Positions 11,772-24,885 of a stretch of 64,000 nt of DNA are shown one piece after another. Origin of the DNA: Dermanyssus gallinae (lineage: Eukaryota > Arthropoda > Arachnida > Mesostigmata > Dermanyssidae); NCBI GenBank assembly GCA_003439945.1, contig QVRM01002165.1, forward strand, positions 1 to 64,000, given 5' to 3'. How positions within the stretch are numbered: position 1 is the stretch's first letter; each line of letters begins with the position of its first letter. Under the pieces are notes generated by a model that saw nothing but the letters and a program-made list of their open reading frames with translations, had not been told where the DNA came from and made no database searches. The position numbers and the translations under genes are program-made.

Positions 11772-13687
11772 TATAGCGGGAAACGAGAGAAAAGGAAAAT
11801 CAAGAGGTTGATAGGCAACAGAGTAGAAGAAGAAGCGGACCATAAGATAACGTGAGAGCAGGAGAGTGGCTATAGGGAAATAGGGTAACAGCATGACAAT
11901 GGAGGATCTGGGCCCTGAATCATTTACGATGCCCAGAAGGCGTACTAAACTCTGTGTGCTCCAACGTAAGCCGTGTAAGGACGTCGCCGATCGGCTTGCT
12001 TGCTGGATGATGCTCCCATATGTGAGACATCGAGTTAGCGTCAGACAATAGAAGGGCATGGCAGCGGGGAGCGGGAGGCGTATTTGTGGCTGTATTGCCG
12101 CGGGCTATGCTTTTTCAGCAAGCGAGATAGATGCAGGTTAGACTCACGTAACGACATCATCTTTGCCGACGGCCGAGCGTATGCATTCATTTGCTAGAAC
12201 TGCTAGTGCATCGGCGTCTTCATCATCGGATCACCGGCGTTCATTGGTCATCGTCATCGCATTTGGCTTCGTGAATTTAATTTTTTTGTTGCTTGTTATG
12301 CACATTTATGGTAGCATAGTGAGGCAGATGGTAGCGGCAGTTTTAGTAGTGGTCGCGGTAGGAATAATAATGGCTGCAATATGAATAATAATAATGGCTG
12401 CACGAGCAACAGCGGGAGTAGCTAGCTGCCAGGGTAGCCGAGAGTAGAGTATGCGGCCGCTCTCGATGGTCCAGGTTTCAGGGGACTGCAAGCGAGGGGT
12501 ATGAACCCTGCTTTTCCCGGAGCTTTGGAGACGCCGGCCACACGTTCGGTCGAATAAGGAAACAGTCAAAATCTAACGAATTATCTAGCGATGATCAGCA
12601 ACCAAGCTTCTGTTACTGCTGACCAGAGGGGCAATTGGCGAATTTTGCTGCTGTAGCTTATTACTCTGTTATTTTATATATATTAATATATAACCATATG
12701 CATTATCTGAACAAGTCGGAGGGAAGAACATGTGCTATTAACGTGCTTCGCGTGCAAATTAGAACACTATACAAATGGGATTCATGATGAATCAGAATTC
12801 GCCTAATCATTACTACATGATTATAATTACCATTATCCATCCAAATCCATCATGTATTGAATTTTATGGCACGATCACATGAAGTCTACTTGTGCGGTTG
12901 CAGGCGGCATTGGCGGAGAGCACGGCGACGTTCAACAGTAAACCTGAATTGGCGTTTCTGTTCGTCTGTGTATTGCTGGCGGCAGGCCCGATCTGAGTGA
13001 TGACGCAGTTCTCCATCGTACGAATGTCGAGAGCCGTGTAGAGTGAGCCTTACATTCGACGTATACACGAACGCAGGTGGAAGAACCTCTACCTCTTTCT
13101 CTCAGTGACCCGACCCCGTTCGGCGACTGCATGACTGGCTTCGGCGCTGCTCGTTCAACTTACCCGCTACCGTCGTACATATCATCCAGCGGTTAGTTGC
13201 TTTATCGTTTGGCACCACATTCTAGCACTAGTCAAATCAAAGTCGACGCCGACAAAAAATGACCAAAACCAAACGCCACAGCCCTTCCATTCATTACGGA
13301 GTGCGGCGTCCCCACACGCTGTAGAAGGCGCCGAGTAGAAGGAGTGACGCGACCACAACGGGCACGGGGAGATTGGCTACCCGGCCATAGAGACAGAGCC
13401 AGCAAACGCAGAAAAAAGCTTTCGATCACAGGCGCTTGGCTGAGTAATTCACGAGTGTTCGGCTGGCCAGCTCGAAATGAGCATGAGCGCTGATGCAGTT
13501 ACAGCACGCGTAACCGGCACGCTATAGACAACAACGCCATGGAAAGAAAGTCATAGTTAGACCCTCCCGAGCCGCAAGAGAAACGAAGAGAGTTGCAAGA
13601 GCGGTATGTAGGCACGAACAGAAAGCGGCGCGAAACCGAGAGACGGCGGCACTAATGGAGACTGGGTGGTCGTCACAACTTGCAATG

Positions 13688-13714
<27 letters not shown>
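13688..13714 (+). repeat. (AT)n microsatellite
   Basis: About 13 AT units inside the GC-rich island. Confidence 0.9.
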
Positions 13715-13718
<4 letters not shown>

Positions 13719-14084
13719 TTGTAGGCTTCGTCTAGGCTCAAGCAAGCAGATCACTACTACTGCTGCTCCTGCTGGTACTGCAGCAGCCGCCGCTCTGCAG
13801 CGGGCTGCGCACTGACACGCAGTCCTGTTTCTAGGAAATGGATCCGGTACGGTCCTGTCCTTTCCTCTCTCTCTCTCTCGTCCCGTCGTAGAGCGCGGAA
13901 TGGCAGGCTATCTGAGAGGGCGATGACGACGACGACAACGACGAAGTCATCGACGACGATGGCTCTCGGTCCGGTCTGACGGTGGTCGGTAATAATATGC
14001 ACACACTCTCACCGATCTACTGTCGTGCTCCCCCTTGCGTACACAGATACAGCCAACTGCAAGCCTCCTCGCTAGCTTAAACTA

Positions 14085-14110
14085 AATAATAATAATAACA
14101 ATAATAATAA

Positions 14111-14164
<54 letters not shown>
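14085..14164 (+). repeat. (AAT)n microsatellite
   Basis: About 80 bases of AAT repeat with one AAC and one AAA interruption, the longest trinucleotide array in the window. Confidence 0.95.
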
Positions 14165-14166
<2 letters not shown>

Positions 14167-14585
14167 TATTATTAGCATAGTATTATTATCTTGCTATTGT
14201 GACAGTGGCGCCACTAGGCACGAGGAGAAGCGAAATGGCAGAAGATGGATAATAAGACGATTCATGCTTGCATACCCAGTATGCGACCGATCCACCCGCA
14301 CATAGCCGCAAGTCTCCCCATGCGTTGAGAAACAATTCCTAAAGTGCTACGGATCTCTCTCTCTCTCTCGCGTGCGCTCTCTCTCCATCTCTCTCTTTCT
14401 TTTATTTCACTCCGATTTGTTTTATTATTTTGTGAAGTTAACCACGTTTTTAGGTAGGTTATTTTTGTTTCCTCTTTTTTTTGTGTCTTGTATCCGTCTC
14501 GTCTCGTAGCGAGGCAGTCAGCGCAGTGTTTACTTCGTCGAGATTCGGTATCATGCTGGAGTAAAATTTGCTGTTGCTATAAACA

Positions 14586-14606
14586 TATATATATATATAT
14601 ATATAC
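14586..14606 (+). repeat. (AT)n microsatellite
   Basis: Short AT array, with a second smaller TATATAT tract about 20 bases downstream. Confidence 0.85.
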
Positions 14607-17429
14607 GAGCGTAATCAGAAAGCGTATATATATATCGTTACGCTCTATTGCACCGTCTGTACAGGCTAGCGTGTTGCATGAGAATAGTATTTCTTGGACA
14701 TCCGGCCCTACACATATAACTTTGTTTATGCAATGCAATATTTAGCTAAGTAGTATAATTGCACCAGTAGTGTGAGTGAAATAAATAGGATGATGATGTG
14801 ATATAGTTGCGTAGCACCGTACCCACTACACATATGGGCATTTGGCATAGCAAATCCTTTTCTTACCAAGAGATGACCATACGAGACTAAGATATGCTAG
14901 AATTAAAAACATTTTTAAAGAGGCTGTTTTCAATTAGAATTTGGCTATGCTAACGTGGATCATTTGCGTTTGACTCTGAGTTCTATGCACACGATTCGTT
15001 AGATTTGCAGTAGCGCAATTACTATTAGTCATTGTGGTTGTTGTTGTAGTGGGTACGCAGCACGCACTTGGCATCCGGTGTGCAGTTGTATAGGCAAGAA
15101 TATACCAAACAAGCTAGATCTTTTGTATTGTATAAAGAGCCCATCTAAAAGTGCAACATTTCCAAACACAGTCCCGGAAAAGTTCCACGCGGAACAGATA
15201 GCGTGTCGTCGTCCTATATAGGCGAAATCTGAAAAAAAAATCCTTCTTCTGGCTCTTGTCTGGCTCTGTAATTACCTAGAATATAATCCCGGGGCTGTCG
15301 ACCAAGGACGATGTCATCACAACCCCCACATCAACGAACATCAACAACAACAATGACAGCAACATCCATGGCGGCTTAGGCAGCCCCTCGACCCTTTGAG
15401 CCCTTGCTTCCTTCCTGGGTGTCCGAGGACCACGAGCCAGCAAACGATTGTAGTTATGGCTGTGTCGAGCTGCTGCGGTATCAGAAACAGCAACAGCAGC
15501 AGCAGCAAAAACATAGAACAAAAATATATTAGTCATGAGGGAAAACTGGCTCGTTGCATAGATCGATGGATCACGAGATAGATATTCCTCTGATGAACGA
15601 ACAAATAAATCAATGAATAAATGACTGAGTAAATGAATGCATAATGACTGAGTAAATGAATGAATGCATAAATGGATGGATGGACGCAGAGGCCGCGGCC
15701 CGCGGGCCACACGGTCAGATAGATGGCCGCTGTCGACGAGGTAGATAGACCCCAGTGCGTACCAACGAACTTAACGAGAAAGGATAGCAAGCAAAAAATA
15801 CAAGATAACCAAGTCTATCGTAACGACGACGACGACGACCACGACGATGGCATGGTCGACAATGGCGTCAAACCACCAGCTAGACACAAAGGCTATCATC
15901 TAACGCCGGTTGTACTGCTATGTAGGCAACTGCAGCTGCTGCAGAGCAGCAGCATAGCAGCAGAAGCAAGGCATTAGCATCAGAAGCAAAGGCAACATCA
16001 ACAGCAGAAGCTGCAGCTACAGCAGCCGACGAACTCGGAACGACGAACCAGACCGACCACTCAGCGATGTCGGCGCAGGCGGCGGAAATTAACGTTGCCA
16101 CGCGGCTTCCGGCAGCTTTGCTCAGCCGGCCGCCTCCGTTCTTCGCACGAGGCAGGCAGTGAGGTGGCTGCAAGCCTCGTCGACGTCATTTGGTTTGTTG
16201 TGCATGGTTATCACGGCGCATCACGGCGGAGGGCCTGCGAGTCCTCGGCAATGCGATGTCGTGGCGGGCGGGCGGGCGGGCAAGTGGCCGCCAAGCCAAG
16301 TGAAGACGACAAGATGGGGCTGGCTGCTGTGGGGCATGGCTGAGGTGTCGGTCGGTATACGGTCTGCTCAACTACCTCAGCTACTATCGGCACGAGCGGA
16401 TATGGTGGCTTACTCCTTCCACGCACCCAGCCACCAACCCCCCGAACACTGATACTCTATCGGCGGCGGCGGCGGCAGCTTTCATGTGGTTGTTGTACGT
16501 TAGCGCTTTTTGTCGTATGTTGTTGTTGTTGCTGCTGCTACCGTTGCTATTATTGTTAATGTTGGTATTGTTGTTAATGTTGTTGTTTTTGTAGCTTGTC
16601 GTTGTTGCTATTGTGTATTGTTATTGCTATTGCTACTCCTACTGGGGCTGTTATCGCTGCTCAGTGTGCACCACTGCTGTTGGCCGGTAAATCATCAACA
16701 TTAGGTTCATCTTACATCATTACTTGCTGATGGCCAGTAGCAGTGGTTGACTACTTGTCTTCAGAATCGACTTTTGGAAGCCTCATAACTCCCTATATAC
16801 GAGTATAAATACTTTCGTTTATTGGGGCCATGCTGCCGTTTGGGATGGCTTGTAAGCGATATGGTTATTATTATTATTTAGCACAACAGAAACAATCTGA
16901 CCAAGTGCCGGTTAGAGTGTTTCTGTACTTAGCTGTACGGTCGCGTCGAATTTCGATGTGTGCGTGTCAGCCATTCGTGTGTGGCCAGGCCATCGAGCTC
17001 ATGCGGCAGCACCTGTTAAAAAGGAAAATAGGCAATGCGGGGGGGGGGGGGGAGTAGAGAAAAAGGAAGCAAGCGAGCGAAAGCGCACTAGAAACCAGAG
17101 AGCAAAGGGGAGAGAAAAATTGCGGTGGCGGCTGTGATGGGTGGACAAGTTGCGGCGCTGAACGAACCAACGCGAACTAAATGGCGCAGTTTGTCACCCC
17201 TGTGCGAGGCACGGGCGGGGGGGGGGGGGACTGGGGTAGCGGTACTGGCCGAAAGACGGCCAGATACGTTTGAACGGAGACAACGACGCTGCGCCGTGTG
17301 CAGGAAGTAAAACGAGAGACGTTTGCTTTGTGAGCTATTTAGTCTGCCAAACCGTCGGCTGAACTACGGGCAGCACCTCTATAAGCACCATCACCTCTGT
17401 CATGATAGCCGTGATCATCAGCCAGACTA

Positions 17430-17490
17430 ACAACAACAACAGCTGCTGCAGCAGCAACAACAACAACAACAATAATAGCAGCAGCAGCAC
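17430..17490 (+). repeat. (CAA/CAG)n repeat
   Basis: CAACAACAACAGCTGCTGCAG followed by more CAA and then GCA units. Translatable as poly-Asn/Gln/Ser, but with no supporting coding context. Confidence 0.85.
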
Positions 17491-17952
17491 CAAAAGCAGC
17501 TGTGGCAAATGGCCATTCTCATTATTGCAACTACTGCCGCTGCTATGTCCATTGGCGGCCGGCGCCGTTTATCTGCTCAATCTCTACGGCGGTTGGACGG
17601 CCTGAGGCGTGGCCAGTTGGTCACTTGGCCATTGAGAGGTTTGTCCTCAACTCGCTGCTGTCCACCGACGGCGATTTCGCTAAGCGTGAACGGCCAGCGT
17701 GAACAGCGCACCGCTCGTTGAGTCGAGGAGGGACTAGATTGAGAGAGAGAGAGAGAGAACTAAAAGTAAGTGCTAAGCGATGCTGGTAATGGAGCTCGTA
17801 TAGAGTGTTAGTGGCTAAGCTGCGCGGATGCGCGGGGACTGTTGGAAAACCTTAGATGTCGCAGCGTGTCTGCTTGTGTTGTCGCTTCAAGCAACTCTGA
17901 TAGAAAAGGGTAACACGTGTATTTAGGCAATATGACAGACGAATAATAAACC

Positions 17953-17956
17953 CATC

Positions 17957-17993
<37 letters not shown>
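17953..17993 (+). repeat. (AT)n microsatellite
   Basis: About 18 AT units, followed by CTCGAGAGAC. Confidence 0.9.
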
Positions 17994-17996
<3 letters not shown>

Positions 17997-18479
17997 GAGA
18001 GACAGACGCAGTCGCTTCTCTTCTAGCAGTACTCGGTCGATTGGCAATCTACTGGTTTCAGACGCATCTTCAGGCAGACTTCACATATCGACACGATCAA
18101 TTTTCAACGCCAAGGGTCGCTTGCCGATGTCGCCATTGCCAACTACACTACTTGAAAGACCACAACAGAAACGAAATGGTAATGTAAATGGCTTTTGCTG
18201 TTCTCGTTAACCTCGGCTGGTCGCGGGCAGACGAACGGAGTTGCTGTAAAAGAGCTTCAGACACGAGATGACACGAACGGCAGACAGGTATGCAGGCATT
18301 CGATGTGCCATAATAGCTATTTGCAGTGATGGTGATGCCGGCCTACGGGTGCTAATGACGATAGCAGCCATTTTGTGCGTATGGTTGCGGGTTACAGCAG
18401 CTACGAATGACATGATGGTGCCAACAGATGGTGCCCCACGTGGGGGTCAAGGAGCAAAAGCATTCGCTTCATTTTAACT

Positions 18480-19173
18480 GCCCATGATGATCGCCTAAAC
18501 TGCACTCATATGCACACTATGTAGGAAAACGTTGCACGAGTAATCGCTTTTCTGTCTTCAGCCAATATATTAGGCTACCTACTGTGGCGCTTTGCTCAGC
18601 TGTTTGCTGACCGCCTTGTTTGTGCTTATCTCTGGGCAACTGCTGTTTGCCCTGATATTACGGACGATCCCGGACTAAAGATGCACGTACATACAGGTAA
18701 GGCAGTAACGGTCGGACTAAATATACTAACGGCCTAGTTTAAAAATAACGCAAATATTGCCGTTATTTCGTTTTAGTGAAGGACTATTTCGTGATCCAAC
18801 CTCCAACCTTCTGCCAACAAGCGCAAGTAAGGCTGTAGGTCCGACAAAACTATAGATGATGTTGCAGTTTCTGTAGCCGAGATATTCGGCGGGAGTTTTC
18901 TACCTCTCTACGGTGAACCCTTCAGACGCTTTCTACCTTCAAAGCCTTAATCCAGGTTTGGCCGTATCAAAGTTGGCCGTCTGGTTCAATAAAGTTGAGG
19001 AAGCAACAAATACCACGGTGATTTCCTTCTCTCAACGTCCCTGTACTTGCCAAATGACATAACCTAACATGATATAGAAAAAAAATAACCGATGTTAATA
19101 AACGTTCTTCCGAGCAAGATATCTTGGCCGTACTGAGATACGTCGTAAAGTAGTCTCAGCCAAGAGGCAAACT
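18480..19173. other. no firm feature
   Basis: One frame at about 18860-18990 reads AVSVAEIFGGSFLPLYGEPF, vaguely like the endonuclease-RT linker of LINE ORF2 proteins, but no catalytic block accompanies it, so no call is made. Confidence 0.35.
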
Positions 19174-19175
19174 TA

Positions 19176-20457
19176 CAGGATGTGTCAGTTAAATCCGGAC
19201 TAAACGTCATCGCCCGTTTCGCAATTTATGTCTAAAGAAAACAGATATTCGGTAATTTTTTACGTGCCGTTAGGTACACTCCTGAGGAACATTTTATTCA
19301 ATGTAGCCACCACCAGCAGCAATTAACTTTCAAAAAAACTTTCAATTCTGGCGCGAATCGCCCGCAGGCCTTCTTCAAAGTTAGCGGATTGAGATTCTTG
19401 AACGACTCGACAATGGCTCTGCGTAGCGCTTCTGTATTTGCATGTCGAGACCTGTTGGTCTCTTGCTCAACAACGCCCCATACATAGAAGTCCAGGGGAT
19501 TCAAGTCTGGACTGGCTAGGGGGCCATATCGTTTTGTTCCCAGAATCCAGTCATGTTGCCCCGAGCCATCCTGGAGGAGATTACTGGTGTGTGGCGGAGC
19601 GCCGTCGTTGTTGAAAGACATATGTTCTTCCATTAGACACTCTATCATCCATGTTTTCCCACCTTCGCAAACAGTAACTACACTCCTTGTTACGGTTTCC
19701 GTGTCTGTCAAAAAATTTTGGGGCAACACGTCCTCTTCATTCGACACAACACTTTAGACGTTCACACCGGCAGGAATGTTTGGTTCTATGCACGATTGTT
19801 ACATCCTCAGGGTTCTTGCGGCCACCGGTAATTATTTCGGGTTTGTTTTGGTCATGTGTAACAAAAATTCGTCGAGAAAAATCGAAGAATGTCCCCCATT
19901 TCGTGTCTCAAAAACGTGAGGATGAGATGGCAGCACGTCAGTCCTCTTAATTTTCGCGGCCTGAGACAACTCTGTCTGACTTTAACGTGTAAGGCTTGTA
20001 GCGCAGTTCTTCGTTGATAATCCGACGCATAGAACAATCACTCATATTGAATTTGATCGCTAAACGGCGCATCGATAGACTTGGATCCTTAAGAACGCAG
20101 TTTTGCACCATTTTGATCACTTTTGGCGTCCTCACTTCTCGTCGGCGGTTGTGAATCTTCCTTCCAGGTGTTGCACTACCTAGACCTGTCTCTTCTGCAT
20201 CTCTGTAGCGTCGGGGAATGTCGTAGACCGTTGCTCTTTTAAATCCAGTGATGTTGACGATTTCGGCTGGCTGATGTCCGGCACAAAGCAATTGGACGGT
20301 TGTTTTTCGGTCATAATCTGGACCCAGGTTGCGGCGGCCGTCCATGGTGACAATGCGTTTTTGTTCTATTGTGAGTGGGCTGTCTGCTAACGCAAACCGA
20401 TCTGAATTAACGACTTCCGTCTATGCTCAGTAGCCCGGATTTAGCTGACGCACCCTG
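19176..20457 (-). mobile_element. maT-like Tc1/mariner element (D37D), full length
   Basis: A 1,282-bp DNA transposon read on the minus strand. Its ends are inverted repeats differing at a few positions: the plus-strand left end runs CAGGATGTGTCAGTTAAATC and the right end, reverse-complemented, runs CAGGGTGCGTCAGCTAAATC, both continuing as CGGxCTA. TA flanks lie at 19174-19175 and 20458-20459. The transposase inside has 37 residues between the second and third Asp, the spacing that defines maT-type elements, and differs from both mariner families in the window. Divergent TIRs and a broken gene make it older than the element at 9849. Confidence 0.9.
19298..20345 (-). pseudogene. maT-like transposase, frameshifted
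   Basis: Starts at ATG 20345 (MDGRRNLGPDYDRKTTVQLL) with a helix-turn-helix part (AGHQPAEIVNITGFKRATVY) and a second one (KDPSLSMRRLAIKFNMSDCS). At about 19985 the frame shifts, and KVRQSCLRPRKLRGLTCC and GDILRFF follow. The first catalytic block, normally FxSDEKxF, reads FSRRIF here, so the first Asp is lost. After another shift near 19750 comes SNEEDVLPQNF, then the second Asp in FNNDGAPPHTSN and the third in SPDLNPLDFYVWGVVE, with 37 residues between. It ends at 19298. Frameshifts plus the missing catalytic Asp mean it is inactive. Order and spacing make the family call solid. Confidence 0.88.
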
Positions 20458-20459
20458 TA

Positions 20460-21234
20460 CATGAAAAAAACGTTAGATCTTGACGCCACTACCGACTGAT
20501 CATGTACTTCTTCATTTTAACAAGGTACCTTTCTAATGTTAAATCGCTGTAGGTTTTTGACTCGGCTAATTCAAATCTGGACACTTATGAAGCTTCTCAG
20601 TCTACACTGACCACAGCTTATTCGGCAATGCCTATATGTGCGGCTGTAGTTCGCTCGTTAGTTGTCGAGATTGCAGTTGGCCCTGAAGTGCATGGAAAAC
20701 TGGCGAGTGTCTCTGTCACTCCTAATAAAAGGACCGTGTTTACGACGAAGCGTCCACTTGTCCCGTGTGTCAAAGACTACCATCATGCAGAAAGTATCAA
20801 ATTCTCGACAATGGCCCTCTTGGAATTCAGCTCTCTGCATTGAAGCCCGCTTTGCAAGTTTTCAAGGCTCTATGTTCAAAAGCTGTATCCTGTTTGCAGA
20901 GGCTGCTCGACGCAATACTAATAGTTATAATTGGTTCTTTATAGTTTACCTATATATAGCTTCAGAGCTTTATAGAGTATATTTTAATCCTGTCATTACC
21001 TGTCATAGCGGTAGTCACGTGAATTCATTGATATGACGGTTGATAAGAGATTCCTCGTCCTGTAGGTACCTTCGAGTTTGAAACGCACTTGTGAGCCGGT
21101 GCGTGATAGTCGGATCGAAGCATTAGGTGCGTCTGGCCCTGTAAAAGGAGGGCGCATTCGTGTTAAGAGCGACAAGGTTCTCGGCCGCACTTTTAGGTCG
21201 TCAAGTGGAACATTAGGCGCTGCACTCACAGAAC
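20460..21234. other. no firm feature
   Basis: Short frames on both strands (20628-20843 plus, 20996-21238 minus) have ordinary composition but no motif I can name. The minus-strand part could continue the possible gag remnant at 21235-21470. Confidence 0.3.
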
Positions 21235-21470
21235 TCAAAATTGCTCAACGTGTCCTTGTCGTCGTCCACGAGCCGGTACGCGGGATGGTTTTTCACCGCC
21301 GAGCACCGCGCCGGCACCCTCTTTACGCCATAGGGTGCCAGCGAAGTGCAGGCCCTGTGCCCGGGTTAGGCACTTGAGATGTTTGCCGACTCTGTTTTGC
21401 TCACCCTGGCTTGTCATGTGGCAGAATATTTGCCCAAAGTAACAGCAGCCCAAAAATGGCCCTTGGCCTT
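21235..21470 (-). pseudogene. possible retrotransposon gag zinc-knuckle remnant
   Basis: Minus-strand frames give CCYFGQIFCHMTSQGEQNR, then KHLKC, then in a shifted frame PGHRACTSLAPYGVKR and AVKNHPAYR. The spacing of Cys and His recalls the three CCHC knuckles at the end of R1/Jockey-type ORF1 proteins (CxRCLxxGHxxxxC, KCxxxGHxxxxC, CxxCxxxHPA). Several Cys are missing and two frames must be combined, so this is tentative. Confidence 0.3.
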
Positions 21471-21559
21471 AAGCAGCGCCTGGTCCAGGAGATTCTTGTC
21501 CTAAAGAAACGTTACATCCTTGGAGAACTTGACCCACCCTAGTGATGGGCCTCGCCGTC

Positions 21560-24500
21560 ATCTCCGGTTTACTAGCCGACTCACTTATTTGCCGCGACAT
21601 GCCCACCCCTGTCCTGCGGCCGGCCTCACCGGCAATGCCATGGCATTTGAGGGCCAGACTGTTTTGCCAGACTAATCTGTCTAAAGGGTCGTCCTTCCGG
21701 GCAACCTAGATGAAATAAAAAGGCTCTCCTTCAGGATGATGGCCCCGAGGCGCGGCACCTTCATGTAGGCAGCTGCCATTGCTATATGGACATCGCTAAC
21801 TATGAAGTAGCCCGTAGATTGTGACGTGCTGTTATCTAAGACGGATATTTCTATTTCAAGCCCTTGCATAGTGTTATGCACTCTATTAAACAAGAGTTCG
21901 TTGTGTCTCAACGAGGTCCAGGGATGCCGTATCGAGCTTAGATTGTGCATCTGAATAATAACTACCGACGATGCGAAATAATTAACTTCAACTAGATTTT
22001 TACGCGTGAGGTAAATCGTGTTGATTTCGCGTAATCGATCATGTAGGCTGATTAAGGGGTAATAATTAATAAGGAGTATTGAGGTGGCAGTAAGAACTCA
22101 TATTAGGTATAAACTATTATTAATGTGGTGTTTTACGGAGTTGCTGATGACGGGGCTTAGCAACGAGCCTAACTGTTTTCGCTTGCTCTACTCTGCCTTC
22201 TATCCCAATTACAATTATTGTAACTTCCAGTGTTTTCAGATTGTCTTTAATTAAGGTGATTCAGGTACAATAAAGCATACCGAGTAGTGTGCTGTATGCC
22301 AGCTCGCCGTTCCCATGCTCACGCCGTCGTAGGTTTGGCAATTTTGCAGGGAGGTGTAATAATCAGATTTCGTGCAGGTGCTGTTATAGGTCGTAGAGGC
22401 CATATGGAGGAGGCTGAATGGCAGAATACTCTGAAAAGCGTCAACAGCAAGCGACGACGTGCATCTTGTTCATGACAATGTCCCACTCGTGCTCTAAGAG
22501 GTTGGAGGGAACAGAGAACTTTGGACGCGCTCAATGCAACAGTTGGAGGCGGGCTACACGGAAAATCATGTTAAAGTCGTCGTTTCTATGCCTTGTCTCG
22601 AACAGCGAATAGCGTCAGACGCTTGGGGTGCTAGTACAAAGGATGCGCTAAAATTGTATACACCGGCGGTGAGAAAGATGGGCCCTCGAGCGCTTAGGTT
22701 AAAGTTAACTTTGCAGGCGCCGACGCCGATTTTGAAACTTGACTCTGAAACCAAATCCAAAAGGAAAGTCAATGGTGCTCAATGTCCCGACTCGTTCTCA
22801 TAAAGGAAGTCACCAGTGAAGAGATCGACTGACGAGGTGGAAACGCTAACTGAGTTCGAACCAAGACAGAACAAGCGCGATGTGCTCAATGCTAGCTGGA
22901 TGCCTCAAATAGCTGTTTCAATCACTTTTTATTATTATATTAGAAGCTATTTCAGAGAGTAACTGAGTCACTCCGTATTATATTAAAGATTTTACTGTAG
23001 AACTGTGTGCAACATCAACACATAGCAATATTCTATCTGACCTACGCTGCGTAGATTCTTATAGAGCACATGCCACTCCAAAATGTAATGCAGTAGGTCA
23101 ACTAGCGTTCTGCAGACCTCTGTAGAATGCGCTAACATATGTACAAGCTATTCTAAGTTGTAATTATAACACGTAACACTTCCCAAGGCTAGACTTATAC
23201 TTTATACACCAGTGTCGATATATCAGTGGTCCTAAATATGTTGAATTCGAGCTCAATGGGAGGTGCTCACTTATTAAATTTAATTTTGATGTTGGAATAG
23301 TATGTACAAAATGCAGGTGTAAAATAACAGACTGTGATTACAGTCTACACTCTCGCTTACCCCGAGTGTGGAAAATGTTAACAAATGTTCTGAAAAGCAA
23401 AATTTCTGCGTTGATTCACAGCGAATGGTCGACACGAAGCTTGTTGAGGCGCTTCTTAATGAGGTAAATTGCTTTCCTTTTTAACCATGTTTGTACAACA
23501 TATAGGCCACTGTTACCTCGTGAACCTCGTACCTATACTGAATTTTTGAGAAATGACCACCGACGCACTAAGCTGGAAATGTCAAGTTAAATGTTCAACC
23601 TAAAGCAAAACACTAGTCTACTACTTCTTCTACGAGAATTTTATAAAGGCAAAAATTACACACACCTCGATGGTCTCAGGTAGGGCGTAACTTACTGTTA
23701 ATGTTGTTGGTGTCATACCGCATAAAACCCGTCTTCCGTGCTCTCTCGGATCGGTGACTTAAACGAGAAATGTCATAGTTGCTCTGCAAATTGTGCCACC
23801 CGTCTAACACACTGTCTACACAAGCTCAGCGTCTACCGCCAAATAGACTCTTCAGAGAAAGCAAACGCTGGACGGCGCCATGGCCAACTACAAAAAGACA
23901 GGGGAAAGCCGTGAATCGCTGATGATACCGTGAAAGAAGTGCTGAGGATAACGGTGCCGGCTGTAAACAGACTTTTGCTCGCTTAGGTTTTTGAAGATTG
24001 CTTAAGCGCTATCTGTCAGCATCTAGTAAAGAGCTTGCTTTTTTGTTCCTAGTCTATGTGATCGTCGGCGCAAGGTCTTCAGTTGAACAAAGGCCACGCG
24101 CAGAAGATTGCTCGACGCTATCTCCTAATTTACATTCTGTATCAGCGATCGTACAGCTGCTCATTAAAAAGGTTTTCAAGGCGTTTTTATTGGGCATCAC
24201 CTAGATAAGTTCTAATTATTTGGCGGGGTTGTATTCCCGGGTGCACAAGACGATGACAAGCAACGTCACGAGTCTGACTCGAGATACGTAGTCTTGCCTT
24301 AAATGAAAATTAGCCAGATCTTATTTGTAGGCTGCAGAACAGGCTTCCTGAATTTCATTATGTGAACCTTTCCAATCCGGCGTTTTTGCGCATGCAAGCC
24401 AGGTTTCTGATGTGTGTGTGTGTATGTGTGTTTCCGGTTATTAGTAGTAATGGTTTTACCCAGACGCTGGGGGTGAAGAGCTGCCTGACGGACGCTCGAT

Positions 24501-24885
24501 CGATCCAGCAATTGGTGTATTTCGGCTCTGTAAAGGCGAGCACTGTTTGCTACCTTTTGCATACGCGCATCTCGTTGTATACTCAGAACTTGTCTATAAG
24601 CTCGTGAAATGCTCTCAGTAACAAATATAGCGTGTGCCCTTCCTGATACAGATTGAAAAAAAAAACAAGAGCGTTAGCAACTGCTGAATGTTTGCTTAGC
24701 CACGATGACATGAGATCCTTGACAATCCTCTAAATGAATTATGCTTCGATTATTGGGCTGCTTGCATGAGCGCCTATGCTGTTTTTTGCTTTTCTTGTAC
24801 AATTACGTTCTGGCCTAGCAGGTGTTATTCTGGTTGGGCGCATTGGAGAAAGGTGACGTAATAACTTAACCACTTTATCTGTTAC
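21560..24885. other. no recognisable gene
   Basis: Over 3 kb of mostly AT-leaning unique sequence. Open frames at 21681-21950 (minus) and 22287-22803 (plus) show no domain. A short TG-rich tract lies at 24411-24430. I see nothing else. Confidence 0.4.

Larger units (their letters stand above)
11580..18480. other. large GC-rich, microsatellite-laden island; possible host regulatory/UTR sequence
   Basis: Nearly 7 kb with no transposon motif, in contrast to the rest of the window. It holds GT/GA, AT, CT, AAT, CAA/CAG and GGC repeats, 13-14-base G runs (17039-17052, 17217-17229), and many GAC/GTC and GCA runs. Open frames of up to 162 codons exist on both strands, but all are driven by low complexity (Ser/Leu runs, Cys-Val runs from GT repeats) and none shows a domain. 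The absence of insertions and high repeat diversity fit selectively protected noncoding or UTR sequence of a host gene. This is inferred from texture only. Confidence 0.35.

Noticed and set aside
11571..12059. 162-codon minus-strand frame
   Set aside because: Its centre is a SLSLSLTHTHTHTA run from the GT/GA microsatellite, and the remainder has no recognisable domain.
15276..15790. Overlapping 144- and 85-codon minus-strand frames
   Set aside because: Driven by ATGAATGAATAAATG-type short repeats giving IHSFTQSLCIHLLSH-like patterns; no motif.
18860..18990. AVSVAEIFGGSFLPLYGEPF as a LINE linker
   Set aside because: No endonuclease or RT block on either side within the same region.
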